Positions 39,957-49,605 of a stretch of 64,000 bases of DNA are shown here, one piece after another. Source of the DNA: Calothrix sp. NIES-3974 (GTDB lineage Bacteria; Cyanobacteriota; Cyanobacteriia; Cyanobacteriales; Nostocaceae); NCBI RefSeq assembly GCF_002368395.1, contig NZ_AP018254.1:1736001-1800000 (forward strand), read 5' to 3'. Every line of letters begins with the position of its first letter. Within the stretch, counting starts at the first letter, position 1. The position numbers were made by a program, and so were the translations under genes. The notes beneath the pieces are model-generated. The model was not told the origin of the DNA and made no database searches. It saw only the letters and a program-made list of their open reading frames with translations.

Positions 39957-40015
39957 GCATTTCACGAGGGCTACTGCCTCAAATCAGGAAGCAGAACTCA
40001 AGAGTACTGTTCTCA

Positions 40016-40120
40016 TATAGCAATCCAGAAGCATTCGTGAGAAAACACTCAAAGAAAAATCCTCAGTCTACAAGCATTCTCACCTTGATCTATTCTCACG
40101 TATCATTTAGGACTGCTATA
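40016..40120. mobile_element. MITE-like element, family D
   Basis: 105 bp with imperfect ~28-bp inverted ends: TATAGCAATCC...CGTGAGAA at the left and its inverse ending GGACTGCTATA at the right. No ORF. The TATAGCAATCC start also appears near 4467. Confidence 0.6.
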
Positions 40121-40196
40121 TTCTGAACATATTGCAAACATTTACGGTGAAGCTATATAGAACCGTTTTTTGCATCGATATGGGATAAATAGGAAT

Positions 40197-40790
40197 CTAG
40201 AAATTGTAGCCAATACCTAAAAGAATTCCCACATCAGTCTCATCAATAAAACTAACATTCACTCCACCAGTTGCGGTAATTTGTGATGATAGGGGAACGT
40301 CTACACCACCAGTAATTAATGCACCGACAGTGCTATCTCGACCTGTAGAAATTGCCACACCTCCCCCAATATAGGGTGCTACACTCAACTGGGTAATTTC
40401 CAGATTTTCCTGGGGAAAATCGATGGTTAGGGGAACCAAAAATACCGTATTATCTCCCACTAAAGCAGCAGGACGTGCAGACAAATTGCGGGTCAGTCCT
40501 ACCTTACTAAATACCGCAAATGAACCTTCACCAACTCTCGTATTGCCAGTTAGACCAAGATTACCACCCACACCGATATAGCTGGAACCAGAACGGGTTG
40601 CTCTTCCTGGTTGGAAGCTTTGAGCTATCTGTGTAGATGCTGTTTTAATTTCTAAATCAGATGTAGAAGTAGGTGTATTTGCAGTAGTAGAATTAATTGT
40701 TTCTGCACGAACTGGTAAGGCACTACCAACTGCGATGATAGTTACAAAACTTAGTAAAGTATGAGTGTAATTCCAAGATTTTTTCTGCAT
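40197..40790 (-). CDS. exported, probably outer-membrane beta-barrel protein
   Basis: 197 aa. A signal peptide is clear (LLSFVTIIAVGSALPVRA, cleavage near residue 29). After a Thr/Ser-rich linker the chain alternates polar and hydrophobic residues in strand-length blocks (SYIGVGGNLGLTG, VAPYIGGGVAIST, ATGGVNVSFIDETDVGILLGIGYNF) and ends in Phe, the usual C-terminal signal for barrel insertion. An 8-10-strand small barrel is likely. The specific function is unknown. Confidence 0.72.
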   Translation of the reverse strand: MQKKSWNYTHTLLSFVTIIAVGSALPVRAETINSTTANTPTSTSDLEIKTASTQIAQSFQPGRATRSGSSYIGVGGNLGLTGNTRVGEGSFAVFSKVGLTRNLSARPAALVGDNTVFLVPLTIDFPQENLEITQLSVAPYIGGGVAISTGRDSTVGALITGGVDVPLSSQITATGGVNVSFIDETDVGILLGIGYNF

Positions 40791-41182
40791 ATTTCTCTAT
40801 TAATTTCCTTGTCATCCTATTACCTCCATTGTGATAAATAATTATGAAAATAAGGACTATCTATAGAATGATTAATAGAGGCTATTTCCTAATCCTGATG
40901 ATGTATGGAATATCAAATATAGGGTTACTATTTTCATGTTGACACCATGTTTTGTCACTGGAAAATAGGGAGTAGGGAGTGGGAATGTATCAAAATTTTT
41001 GTGAAACAGTATCAGCTATATAGGAATCCAATTTGAATATTCAAAATTTGTTTGAAACTAAAGGATAAAAATCAAAAAAGATGACGAATGGGAAACCCAC
41101 CCGTCCCTAGCTGAGTTAATTTAAATTGACTTCGCAACTGCAATATTTAACAAAAGTCTGAAACAAGTATTGAATTTATTAC
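40791..41182. other. intergenic region
   Basis: Promoter region of the barrel gene. A repeat at 40984-41018 (AATGTATCAAAATTTTTGTG) recurs near 17598. No gene seen. Confidence 0.5.
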
Positions 41183-41641
41183 TTAATCCCAATCAGGAAT
41201 TTCAGCACTATCACCACCGATACCGATTCCTGTATAGAAAATATCAGCATCAGTAATATTCATGTCTTTCATGGAAGCCTGGTAGACGTTAGAATCGTGA
41301 ATCGTTGCACGTGATAGGTTTGCACGATCTAAATTAGCGGCTTTCATATTTACATTTGTTAAGAATGCCTCCGTGAGATTTGCACCCTTGAGATTTGCAC
41401 CGGTCAAATCTGCACCTTCTAAATTAACTCCTTGTAAATTTGCACCTTGAAGGTTCGCATTACGTAAATCTGCACCAATCAAGTGCATCCCGCTTAAATT
41501 CGCTCCAGCTAAATTACAACCCATACATTCACGAGTTTCTAGTAGCTGTCGAATATGTTCTGGGTTTTGGGCATTTGCCACACTAGCAGCCAAAACCAAG
41601 GGAGTCGCCAGGGTTAATGCAACCAATAGTTTTTTCAACAT
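41183..41641 (-). CDS. exported pentapeptide-repeat protein
   Basis: 152 aa. A signal peptide (LLVALTLATPLVLAASVANA) is cut near residue 24. An N-terminal CMGC pair may be redox-active or purely structural. From residue ~43 about 15 A(D/N)LXX repeats (GANLSGMHLIGADLRNANLQ and on) predict a right-handed quadrilateral beta-helix. The acidic tail ends DSAEIPDWD. Such proteins are very common in cyanobacteria; a periplasmic or lumenal location follows from the signal. Function unknown. Confidence 0.85.
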   Translation of the reverse strand: MLKKLLVALTLATPLVLAASVANAQNPEHIRQLLETRECMGCNLAGANLSGMHLIGADLRNANLQGANLQGVNLEGADLTGANLKGANLTEAFLTNVNMKAANLDRANLSRATIHDSNVYQASMKDMNITDADIFYTGIGIGGDSAEIPDWD

Positions 41642-42182
41642 ATGTTTTACCCCCTATTCCGTTATTTTCCTCACATTCCTATTATCGCACTATTTTTTGT
41701 GAGTGGGTATATGCTTTTGGATTTTCTGCTGAGAAAATATTTGATTTTCGCTGTGTACTTATCTATTGTTTATTGCTCTAATCCTTGTTTCGTCTGGATT
41801 TTTGGCTCATTAGTTAGTAAATATTCAAGTTGAGATGAAGATGTGTTAATTATTTTTAATAACTATATTGAGGAATTTACCTCTTTTCATAAAATCTACA
41901 TCAACAACTAGTATTTATGCTTGTTGATAGGAGTTTATATTCACTGATAATGTGGCGAATGACAGTTAACCCTTGACTGTTAACTGTACAGAATTTATGT
42001 TATGTCCATCGGATTTACATAGTGAAAAATATTGGTTTGGCTGTACCCCACGGGAAATCTTCTCCTAGAGAAGTCGCGCTACGGTTGTATGCGTCTATGG
42101 CTGTTTACTGTCAACCGTTAACAGTCAACAACCCTACATATAAGATTTTAAAACTCCTGCTCGGACTGCGATCGGTTTTCGT
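41642..42182. other. intergenic region
   Basis: No convincing gene; a 63-codon hydrophobic frame at 41642 lacks support. The right part (42090-42175) carries a GTTAACAGTCAACAACCCTA-type repeat related to 4520-4590. Confidence 0.5.
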
Positions 42183-42791
42183 TTAACTATGTACCCGTGG
42201 TTCCGGATGTAAATGAGCGAGCAATTCGCTCTCAACCACGGCTAATTCATCCAACCGACTGAGGAATAATTCTCGGTCAAAATAGGTATCAGCGAGTATC
42301 CAGTAAACCCCAAAATGACGTGCTTCCGAAGCCATCAAACTGTGATAAAATTTGGCTAATTCTGGTTCTGGACAATAATTTGCGATTAATCCCAACCTTT
42401 CGTGACTGCGAGCTTCAATTAACCCACTGACCAACAAAGAATCTAAGAAACGCTGGGGTTCTTGGGAACGGATTTGTGCCTTTAAACCAGCACCGTAGGG
42501 AGGTGGTTGGAGGGGACGCATGGGGATGTTACGTCGGTCTAACCATTGATTAACCAGTTCAAAGTGTTCCAGCTCTTCACGAGCGATTTTCGTTAATTCC
42601 CGTACCATTTTGGCATTGGAAGGGTAGCGGAAAATCAGGTTGAGTGCAACTCCAGCAGCTTTGCGTTCACATTGAGCATGGTCGAGGAGTATGGTGTCTA
42701 GGTTGGATATGGCTTGTTCAACCCACGCAGAACTGGTGGGAGTTTTTAAGGCATTGATTTTGGGTAACTCGGTGATCAAATTTGATTTCAT
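42183..42791 (-). CDS. miaE: tRNA 2-methylthio-N6-isopentenyladenosine-37 hydroxylase
   Basis: 202 aa. A ferritin-like diiron monooxygenase that hydroxylates ms2i6A37 of tRNAs reading UNN codons. The four helices carry the iron ligands: DHAQCERKAA, AREELEHFE, GLIEARSHERL and ASEARHFG. Start ATG at 42791. It is monocistronic. MiaE in some bacteria links to growth on dicarboxylates and oxygen availability; here only the enzymatic call is supported. Confidence 0.92.
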   Translation of the reverse strand: MKSNLITELPKINALKTPTSSAWVEQAISNLDTILLDHAQCERKAAGVALNLIFRYPSNAKMVRELTKIAREELEHFELVNQWLDRRNIPMRPLQPPPYGAGLKAQIRSQEPQRFLDSLLVSGLIEARSHERLGLIANYCPEPELAKFYHSLMASEARHFGVYWILADTYFDRELFLSRLDELAVVESELLAHLHPEPRVHS

Positions 42792-43223
42792 TCCATTATC
42801 CGGTTAGACTTTGCATCCCATTAAAATTATATCAAACACCTGAATTGGAGTATTTCCTGTTGACACTCTGTACCCATGCATAGACGCAGATTCTTGCATC
42901 AGGCATCCAAACAACTTAACTTCTCCCTTGGTTGATAAATGTTTGAACTTCTACAAATCTAACATTTCAACTGTTGGGTTAGGTGATGTCAGACGGACAG
43001 TACCTGCTATCGCTGTTTGACCCCAGAATCCCCGCAATTCTATTACGGGGAGTATGTCAAGTGTTAGAGTGAAAAATGCGATCGCATTTTTGGACACGGA
43101 CTACCTGAATATATATGCCCTCACCCCAGCATAAACGACCCATCTCTACGAAAAGTCATGCTGCACGTGTCTACGGGTCGTCTGTACTAAATTCCTTTTT
43201 GCTTAGTTGTGAAAAATATCACA
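42792..43223. other. intergenic region
   Basis: No gene seen. Includes a degenerate P2-type pair (CGACCCATCTCTACG near 43136 and CTACGGGTCGTCTGTA near 43171). Confidence 0.5.
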
Positions 43224-43571
43224 TCAACCAGCGATGCTTTCAATTAAATTCCAGTAACGACTAACTTCAATCTCTTGCTTAATAAAATCAAACACTTGTC
43301 GGCAGTGATTGTCAATCTGGAGTGGTAACTCTTCATTTTTAATCACAATCGTCATGCGTGTTTCGGACTCAGTTGCAGTTGTTTTATCAATTAAGGCTTC
43401 AACTGTCACCAATTTGGAAAAGGGTACATTGCCGGGAATCTCCCGTGCCATAATGTAATCAATGGTATGATATTTCACATCTAACCCACAATTGTACAAC
43501 AGGTCTACAAGTGCAGGTTGCAGGTCATCTAAAGAAATAGAAAGGACAAATGAACAGGTATACCGAGCCAT
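43224..43571 (-). CDS. small conserved protein, function unknown
   Basis: 115 aa, soluble, mixed alpha/beta: MARYTCSFVLSISLDDLQPALVDLL, a central strand FSKLVTVEALID, then ESETRMTIVIKNEELPLQIDNHCRQVF and a helix to the C-terminus. It has the size and pattern of a small START-like or ferredoxin-like fold, but I do not recognise the family. Similar short ORFs occur across cyanobacteria by my recollection, unverified. It is co-directional with the mannosidase gene 90 bp to the left in coordinates. Confidence 0.68.
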   Translation of the reverse strand: MARYTCSFVLSISLDDLQPALVDLLYNCGLDVKYHTIDYIMAREIPGNVPFSKLVTVEALIDKTTATESETRMTIVIKNEELPLQIDNHCRQVFDFIKQEIEVSRYWNLIESIAG

Positions 43572-43660
43572 AGAATTTCCACGCCTTGCAACACTCTGTA
43601 CATCCTATAATACGGAATCGGGTTTGTGACAAGTGTTTTTTGATTCATCAGCGAAAATAT

Positions 43661-46600
43661 TTATCTCCTCTTTAAATTTGGTGATGGTTTCCCCTGTAAT
43701 TTCAAGCTGTAGATTTTTCCTGGTTGAATGGTTAAATTTTGTTGCACGGATGAAAATTCTGGTATGGATGTGGGACGCTCCAAAATATCCACAGTTTGAG
43801 TACAGGTTAAGCCGAGGTTATTGGTGATTTTGAAGTTGCTGGTTTGGTTGTGGCATTCGTAGCAACGTAGTATAAAGGTGTTTTGATGGGCTGGGTCTTG
43901 TGTGGTATCCACAGCAGAATCGGCTGCTTTAAATGCCATGATGATGATATTTTCTGCCGATAGCTGGATGAAGCTTTGGCTATCTGGTGGTGTGTTTGTG
44001 ATTGAATCCGGAGGATGGAATGAAGGTGTTTCTCCGACAAGGACGGATAAAGGTGTGTTCAATTCATAACTACGGTGGACGGTGTTGGCTTGTTCCCAAC
44101 TATGAAGATGGGGATAGATGGCGTAGGTAAATTCATGTAAACCCAGGTCTGCATGGGGATTAGGCCAAGTTGAACCCCGTAGGAGGGTGATTCTCAGTTG
44201 GTTAGGTGTGGCATCGTAGCCATATTTACAATCGTTCAGGAGGCTGACACCGTAATTGGTTTGGCTAATATCTGCCCAGCGTAGGGTTGGAACTTCCCAT
44301 TTTGCTTGTTCTTGGGGAGTTTGGGGATTGGTGGAGCGTTGAATTGTACCGCAGGGGATTTCGTAGGTGGCAAAATTGTTACTGATGGTGAGGGGAAATG
44401 CAGCTTTGACGAGGACATGACGTTCTTTCCAATCTACGGTGGTGTGAATTTTCAGAATGGGAGAGTTGGCTGGAAGGGTGTAATCTTGACAAAATTCTGA
44501 TGTCCCAATTTTGCGGATGACGCGAATTGTATTTTGCACTGCTCCCCATGCAGACCAACTGATTGATTGGAGTTGGGGTGGGGGAAGGGGATGGTGATGG
44601 TAATTGGGGTCGATATTCCATGCATCCCAATATTGTCCTGCATCGACAAAGGCTTGTAGTTGGTTTCCGGGTGCGGAGAGGATTTCTTGGTGGTTGACTA
44701 GGTCGAATATACTGGTGAGGTCTCCTGTTTCTGGGTCAACAGTTACCCGTAGATAGGAGTTTTCCAGGATGAATTCTGAGGGTGGGGAGATGGTGGTTGG
44801 GGGTTGACCGGGGGATAGCCAAAGGATTTTGTAACCTATGGGGGGGATATCTGGGGCGATAAAATGGACTTGGTGGGGATTTTGCTGTTGAATTGGTAGG
44901 GTTTGACCGTCGGTGGTGGAGATACAGGGATGGTGAATGTGGTTAGGAAGGGAAATTTCCACCACTTCGGAGCGAGTCCAGTTGAGGGGATTAAACACAA
45001 TTATGGCGATCGCATCGGTTGTTGGAGGTGGGGGGAGGGGAATATGATGGTAAAGTTGGTGTAAGGCTTGATGTAAAACTTGATTGCCAATGCTTTGAAT
45101 TGCTTCCCATTCCGGTTCCGCATCGCTGTAAACTTCGGGGATGGATGAACCGGGTAAGATATCGTGGAATTGGTTAAATAATAGCTTTTTCCAAGCGGTT
45201 TCCAGTGGAGTTTGGGGATAATCGCTGGAGGTGAGAATGGTGCTGAGGGAGGCAAATAATTCTGCTGTAAATAACAGGGTTTCGCAACGTCGATTTAAGC
45301 GTTTCTGGTCTGCATGGGTTGTGTAGCAACCACGATGGAATTCCAGGTAAATTTCGTCATTCCAAACTGGGAGAGGGGATGTTGTTGGTTGAGAAAGGAT
45401 TTGCCGCAGGTAATTTTCCACCGTGGTAAATGTCATCTCTGGAAACACAGGGGAATTGTTCCACCTTGCAGCCACTTCCAACATATCACGGGTTGGTCCA
45501 CCCCCGTGGTCGCCAATACCAGTTAACCACAAAGCATCTTTGATCCCAGTTTGGGTTTGCCATTCCCGGTGATAAGCAGCTAATTTGACCGGTTCAATCC
45601 CTTCCCCAATGGGTGCAGACATGTAGCTAGTGATTTCGCTACCATCTGGCGATCGCCATTTAAATATACCGTAGGGAAACTTAGTTGTGTCGTTCCAACG
45701 CAGCTTTTGGGTGACGAAAAATTCCACCCCTGCTTGCACCATGAATTGGGGTAGAGTCCAACAAAAGCCAAAACTATCGGGAACCCAAACAACGGTGGCT
45801 ATGTGACCAAATTTGGCTTGGGTATATTTCTGTCCGTACAACAATTGCCGCACAATCGACTCACCGGCAATTATATTTAATTCCGGTTCCACCCAAAATC
45901 CCCCCGTCACCTCCCATTTTCCTTCTTTTACCTGGGTTTGAATTTGGATAAATAAATCGGGACGATTTTGTTCGATCCAAGCATATAAAGCTGGTGTAGA
46001 ATGGGAAAATATTAAATTGGGATAATCCTGCTGTAAAGCCAAAACCGATTTAAAAGTATTTTCGGCAGCTCGCCAAGTTTCTGCCACCTGCCATAACCAA
46101 GCCATATCTAGATGGGCATGACCCGTCAAATATATTTTCCCATCCATCGGCTCAATTTTGTAGGGAATCAGGGAATTGCGTAGCTCCCGTAGGGTTTGGG
46201 GAAAAAAGCCACTGGTGGGATCTAAATCAAAACCTGTAATGGCACTAGCTAAACTTGGCAATAGATGGGGAGCAAACTGTTGTAAATATCCTTGCAAAAC
46301 CGCCACTTCCGTCGCGATCAAACTCGGTTCCGGAGACCGAGGGTCAGCAGACTCAAAAATTAATTGCGATCGCATTAAAGCCCCCCCATCATGACCCGGA
46401 CTCACCAACCGCACCACCACCCAAAATTCCTCCCCAGGGATAGCATTCTCCGTTAACAATATCCGTGGTGCAAAATCAAATAAATCTCCCTCTGCGGCCA
46501 ATTTTCCATTAACATAAACTTGGGCACTATCCGCCCACCATACCAAACCCACCCGTGCAATTAGCCCCCTTAGCTGATACCCTTGCAAATCAGTGGGAAT

Positions 46601-46837
46601 TTTAATCACCTGGGCAAAAATCCTCACCTCCCGACCACTACCCCAAGCCAAATGTCCCTTGTCATTTTTTTCCCCCTTTGGCCAAGTTGACATCATATCA
46701 GGGATAATCTCTGTAATCAGAATATCTTCCGTGGTTAACCTCCAACCCGACTGAAGATCCACCTGTACATAACCACGCAAAGTATTAATTGCATCCACAA
46801 TGGATTTTGTATCGTTGAGAGACAATTGCTCAGTCAT
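43661..46837 (-). CDS. GH38 alpha-mannosidase
   Basis: 1058 aa. GHAHLDMAWLW gives the first zinc ligands (His, Asp). WVPDSFGFCWTLPQFM contains the catalytic nucleophile Asp. GIGDHGGGPTRDML supplies the last zinc His. The C-terminal beta domains (residues ~620-1050) complete the family layout. An N-terminal jelly-roll of ~230 residues precedes the catalytic domain. There is no signal peptide, so it is cytoplasmic, as usual for bacterial GH38. It probably trims mannosides from storage or recycled glycans. It is a single gene; the 3' end is 40 bp from the window's next repeat-free gap. Confidence 0.92.
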   Translation of the reverse strand: MTEQLSLNDTKSIVDAINTLRGYVQVDLQSGWRLTTEDILITEIIPDMMSTWPKGEKNDKGHLAWGSGREVRIFAQVIKIPTDLQGYQLRGLIARVGLVWWADSAQVYVNGKLAAEGDLFDFAPRILLTENAIPGEEFWVVVRLVSPGHDGGALMRSQLIFESADPRSPEPSLIATEVAVLQGYLQQFAPHLLPSLASAITGFDLDPTSGFFPQTLRELRNSLIPYKIEPMDGKIYLTGHAHLDMAWLWQVAETWRAAENTFKSVLALQQDYPNLIFSHSTPALYAWIEQNRPDLFIQIQTQVKEGKWEVTGGFWVEPELNIIAGESIVRQLLYGQKYTQAKFGHIATVVWVPDSFGFCWTLPQFMVQAGVEFFVTQKLRWNDTTKFPYGIFKWRSPDGSEITSYMSAPIGEGIEPVKLAAYHREWQTQTGIKDALWLTGIGDHGGGPTRDMLEVAARWNNSPVFPEMTFTTVENYLRQILSQPTTSPLPVWNDEIYLEFHRGCYTTHADQKRLNRRCETLLFTAELFASLSTILTSSDYPQTPLETAWKKLLFNQFHDILPGSSIPEVYSDAEPEWEAIQSIGNQVLHQALHQLYHHIPLPPPPTTDAIAIIVFNPLNWTRSEVVEISLPNHIHHPCISTTDGQTLPIQQQNPHQVHFIAPDIPPIGYKILWLSPGQPPTTISPPSEFILENSYLRVTVDPETGDLTSIFDLVNHQEILSAPGNQLQAFVDAGQYWDAWNIDPNYHHHPLPPPQLQSISWSAWGAVQNTIRVIRKIGTSEFCQDYTLPANSPILKIHTTVDWKERHVLVKAAFPLTISNNFATYEIPCGTIQRSTNPQTPQEQAKWEVPTLRWADISQTNYGVSLLNDCKYGYDATPNQLRITLLRGSTWPNPHADLGLHEFTYAIYPHLHSWEQANTVHRSYELNTPLSVLVGETPSFHPPDSITNTPPDSQSFIQLSAENIIIMAFKAADSAVDTTQDPAHQNTFILRCYECHNQTSNFKITNNLGLTCTQTVDILERPTSIPEFSSVQQNLTIQPGKIYSLKLQGKPSPNLKRR

Positions 46838-47128
46838 ATTTTCGCTAAGATTTTGTAGGAGATAGGATACGGTCGTCAGAATACAGGATACAGGAGATAG
46901 CAGAGATGGACCAATAAATATTTAGGAAATATTAGGTGTTCCGAGAGTATAAATTCACACTTTTTACCAAAATCATAAAAAATAATAAAATGGCTCTTTA
47001 CACCTTTACCATTTTGCGCTTTCGCGACCTTACCTCTTGGTGTAAGGCTTCAGATTAGCGAACACAAATAGTATTTAACTCTGTAAATACTTTTCCCTCA
47101 AAACATCCTTTAGTAACCCCAAAATATC

Positions 47129-48748
47129 ATGCCACCGGCATCAGGACGTTATCAAAGTCGTTTATTTAACTTTATCTATCGCCAATCACAACGTTTGAGC
47201 GATCGCATGGGTGAAACTTTACGTCATGTCAAAGTTTCCGCAGGTTGGTCTTTACAAACTTTGCTGTTTACAATTCTTGCACCAATCCAAAAAGCACTGC
47301 AAAACGTAGGTAAACAAATTGCTGGTGAACCCAGTCAAACAAATAGCCGACAGTTACATGGAAACAGTGATGAAATTGTCCCAGATGTGGATATACCGAT
47401 TGCCAATGTTTTAGGTAATGCCAGAACCTTCCCTAGTTACAAACACCATGCGCGAGCAACGGGTATGGTGACACAAACTACAGCAGCTTCGATCCAGTAC
47501 GTTCCTCATCTGCGAGGAATTGCCTGTCAGTTGACAGATAGAGCATTAGTATTGGTTAATTCTGTGAACGAAATTTTAAATATACTAACACCTCAAGAGC
47601 AACAAAAGTTACTAGATAAAATTATCAGCGAAACCACTGATTATCAAGCTGCACGGCGTGAATTTGAAGCCAGAATTCAACAGCACCAATGTACTTTAGC
47701 AGAAATTGACCAGATATTAGGAAAATTAACTGGTAATTCTGGTAATACTAAAGACCAAAATAGCACCACAATTGCGGAAAAACCAGCCGAAAATCGCCCA
47801 AAAATCCCCTTATCTCCCCATTCTTTAGAGTTGATTGATGCAGCTCTAGCCAAATTTGAGAATACAGCCATAGTTCCGGTTGCGGAAACAACAACTTCCT
47901 TGATTCACAAAATCGCGGAAAAAATCCAGATTTTCGTATATGGCAATCATCACAATACAGATACTAATACTACTAACACTAATTTAGCAACTTGGGAAAA
48001 TCAAAACAATCAAAATATTACAGTTAATCAGCAAATTCAAACAGACACAAACCCGATTAAACAGATTATTCTCGCAGCAATTCATTACTTTTTTGGTAGA
48101 ACTGGGAATTCTCAGATTAATCATCAAGGTGATATTAACCATCATCTCAACGGTAATCCATCCCCCCAGAAAAGATTTAACCATAGCAACCAAAAGGTAT
48201 TAGCAGCAGATGAAACCATAGAAGACCCGTGGTTGACAGTCCATGAATTATTTGGAGAAGTGATTCCAGTCGAAACCACCAGAATCGTCGAATCGCTTGA
48301 ACAATCAGCACCAACCCCGCAAATTAACGGACAACCAACAGCAGATAAATTACTTCAATCCCAGCAATCAACCGCAATCGTTAAATCTGCAAATTCTACC
48401 CCATCAGTTTCCCAAATTCCCACTAGCAGAAAAATCCTTTCCTCCCGTCGTCCCCAAAGGGAAAAAAGCCTCACACCCATCTCCCTTTTTGGTACAAGTA
48501 AAATTCAAGATACCCACCGTGCTTCTAACGAATTTAGTAAGCAATTAGATAATATGAATATTTCAGGGAATGATGATGAATTTGACCTATTTACAGACTG
48601 GATTGAAATCAACGCTAGTACCGTTAGTTATGAAAAACATCCCCTAGAACAGCTATTGGAATGGTTAGATAAATTAATGGCATGGTTAGAAGCTAAACTG
48701 GTGAAGGGGATTAAATTTATTTGGAATTGGTGGAAGTCGAGAAGATAA
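47129..48748 (+). CDS. large conserved cyanobacterial protein, function unknown
   Basis: 539 aa. The basic, amphipathic N-terminus (SRLFNFIYRQSQRLSDRMGETLRHVKVSAGWSLQTLLFTILAPIQKAL) could lie on a membrane surface. A structured block ~100-200 (RGIACQLTDRALVLVNSVNEILNILTPQEQQKLLDKII) is followed by a long Asn/Gln/Thr-rich low-complexity middle. The C-terminus is short and Trp-rich (LLEWLDKLMAWLEAKLVKGIKFIWNWWKS). The two ends look conserved and the middle variable. Family not recognised. Its 3' end overlaps the DUF4058 fragment by 32 bp. Confidence 0.75.
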   Translation: MPPASGRYQSRLFNFIYRQSQRLSDRMGETLRHVKVSAGWSLQTLLFTILAPIQKALQNVGKQIAGEPSQTNSRQLHGNSDEIVPDVDIPIANVLGNARTFPSYKHHARATGMVTQTTAASIQYVPHLRGIACQLTDRALVLVNSVNEILNILTPQEQQKLLDKIISETTDYQAARREFEARIQQHQCTLAEIDQILGKLTGNSGNTKDQNSTTIAEKPAENRPKIPLSPHSLELIDAALAKFENTAIVPVAETTTSLIHKIAEKIQIFVYGNHHNTDTNTTNTNLATWENQNNQNITVNQQIQTDTNPIKQIILAAIHYFFGRTGNSQINHQGDINHHLNGNPSPQKRFNHSNQKVLAADETIEDPWLTVHELFGEVIPVETTRIVESLEQSAPTPQINGQPTADKLLQSQQSTAIVKSANSTPSVSQIPTSRKILSSRRPQREKSLTPISLFGTSKIQDTHRASNEFSKQLDNMNISGNDDEFDLFTDWIEINASTVSYEKHPLEQLLEWLDKLMAWLEAKLVKGIKFIWNWWKSRR

Positions 48749-48965
48749 TACGTTTATTTTTAGGAGATAAAATTTCAATTGCAGTGATTACCTCTTTGGT
48801 TTCTACTCGACGCACTTCTAAATACCTTTCCTTAATGGTTTCTGGAATCGTTAGGGTGACTTGAGTTGATTGCACAGATGGTGTAGCGATCGCAATACTA
48901 TCATCTGACGGTGTTTGCTTTGTTCTTGCGTAAATCCTGTTTAGTTTAGATATAATTTTTGTCAT
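48717..48965 (-). pseudogene. DUF4058 fragment
   Basis: 82 aa. LTIPETIKERYLEVRRVETKEVITAIEILSPKNKR is the diagnostic centre of DUF4058, a ~250-residue family common in cyanobacteria. Both the N-terminal MDPYLE-type start and the C-terminal half are missing. It begins inside the end of the Uma2 gene (20-bp overlap) and stops inside the neighbouring gene, so it is a remnant unless a frameshifted partner exists. Confidence 0.7.
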
Positions 48966-49605
48966 GAATTTGTTTCCTTAACCACTGTCGAAATCTTTTC
49001 AATGTCGCGCTTGCACCTTCAGTTTTGCTACGTTGTATATATTCGGGAATAACTTCGACTATAGGTAAATCAGGAAAATTGGGACTCATCACGGATTGAA
49101 TATATTTTCCATCCTGTAGGGTATATATTTGCAACTGATTTTTTTCATAAATCCATAATTCTGGTACACCTAAAGCTGCATAGGTGGAAATTTGCGTTTT
49201 CGATGCTAAATCAATCTCAATTGCTAAATCAGGTGGGGGATCTACGGTTAAATCAACTCTAGTTTTTCCCCTCATCAATAAATGATTTTTGATATAAAAG
49301 CATTGATCTGGTTCTATTCCTTGAGCCATTGATTGGTTTTTAAAAGTTGTGGAACCAAAACATTCTCGTTCTAAATCTAATTCTTCTAAAATAATTTTGA
49401 CAAAATCACTGAGTAACTCTTTATCAAATTCATGTTCAGGAAGGGGAGCCATGATTTCTAAAGTACCTTGGTTATATGTGATTCTAGTTCCTCTATGTTC
49501 TCCTAACTCTTCCAAAATCTTTTCAAAGTCCGTCCAGCTAATATTATGAAATAATACAGATTGTCCAGTTGGAACTTCGATTTGGGTGAATTTTATCTGT
49601 ACCAT
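48946..49605 (-). CDS. Uma2 family (DUF820) PD-(D/E)XK protein
   Basis: 219 aa. GTRITYNQGTLEIMAPLPEHEF at the start, QGIEPDQCFYI, DPPPDLAIEIDLAS and YAALGVPELWIYE carry the nuclease-like core with all acidic positions. This is one of two Uma2 genes here (the other is at 12888). The tail SKTEGASATLKRFRQWLRKQI is typical. It overlaps the DUF4058 fragment by 20 bp, consistent with a former translationally coupled pair. Confidence 0.88.
   Translation of the reverse strand: MVQIKFTQIEVPTGQSVLFHNISWTDFEKILEELGEHRGTRITYNQGTLEIMAPLPEHEFDKELLSDFVKIILEELDLERECFGSTTFKNQSMAQGIEPDQCFYIKNHLLMRGKTRVDLTVDPPPDLAIEIDLASKTQISTYAALGVPELWIYEKNQLQIYTLQDGKYIQSVMSPNFPDLPIVEVIPEYIQRSKTEGASATLKRFRQWLRKQIHDKNYI

Noticed and set aside
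41642-41833. 63-codon hydrophobic frame
   Set aside because: AT-rich region at the start of a divergent gene, no SD and no charged topology signals; chance hydrophobicity from T-rich DNA is likely.
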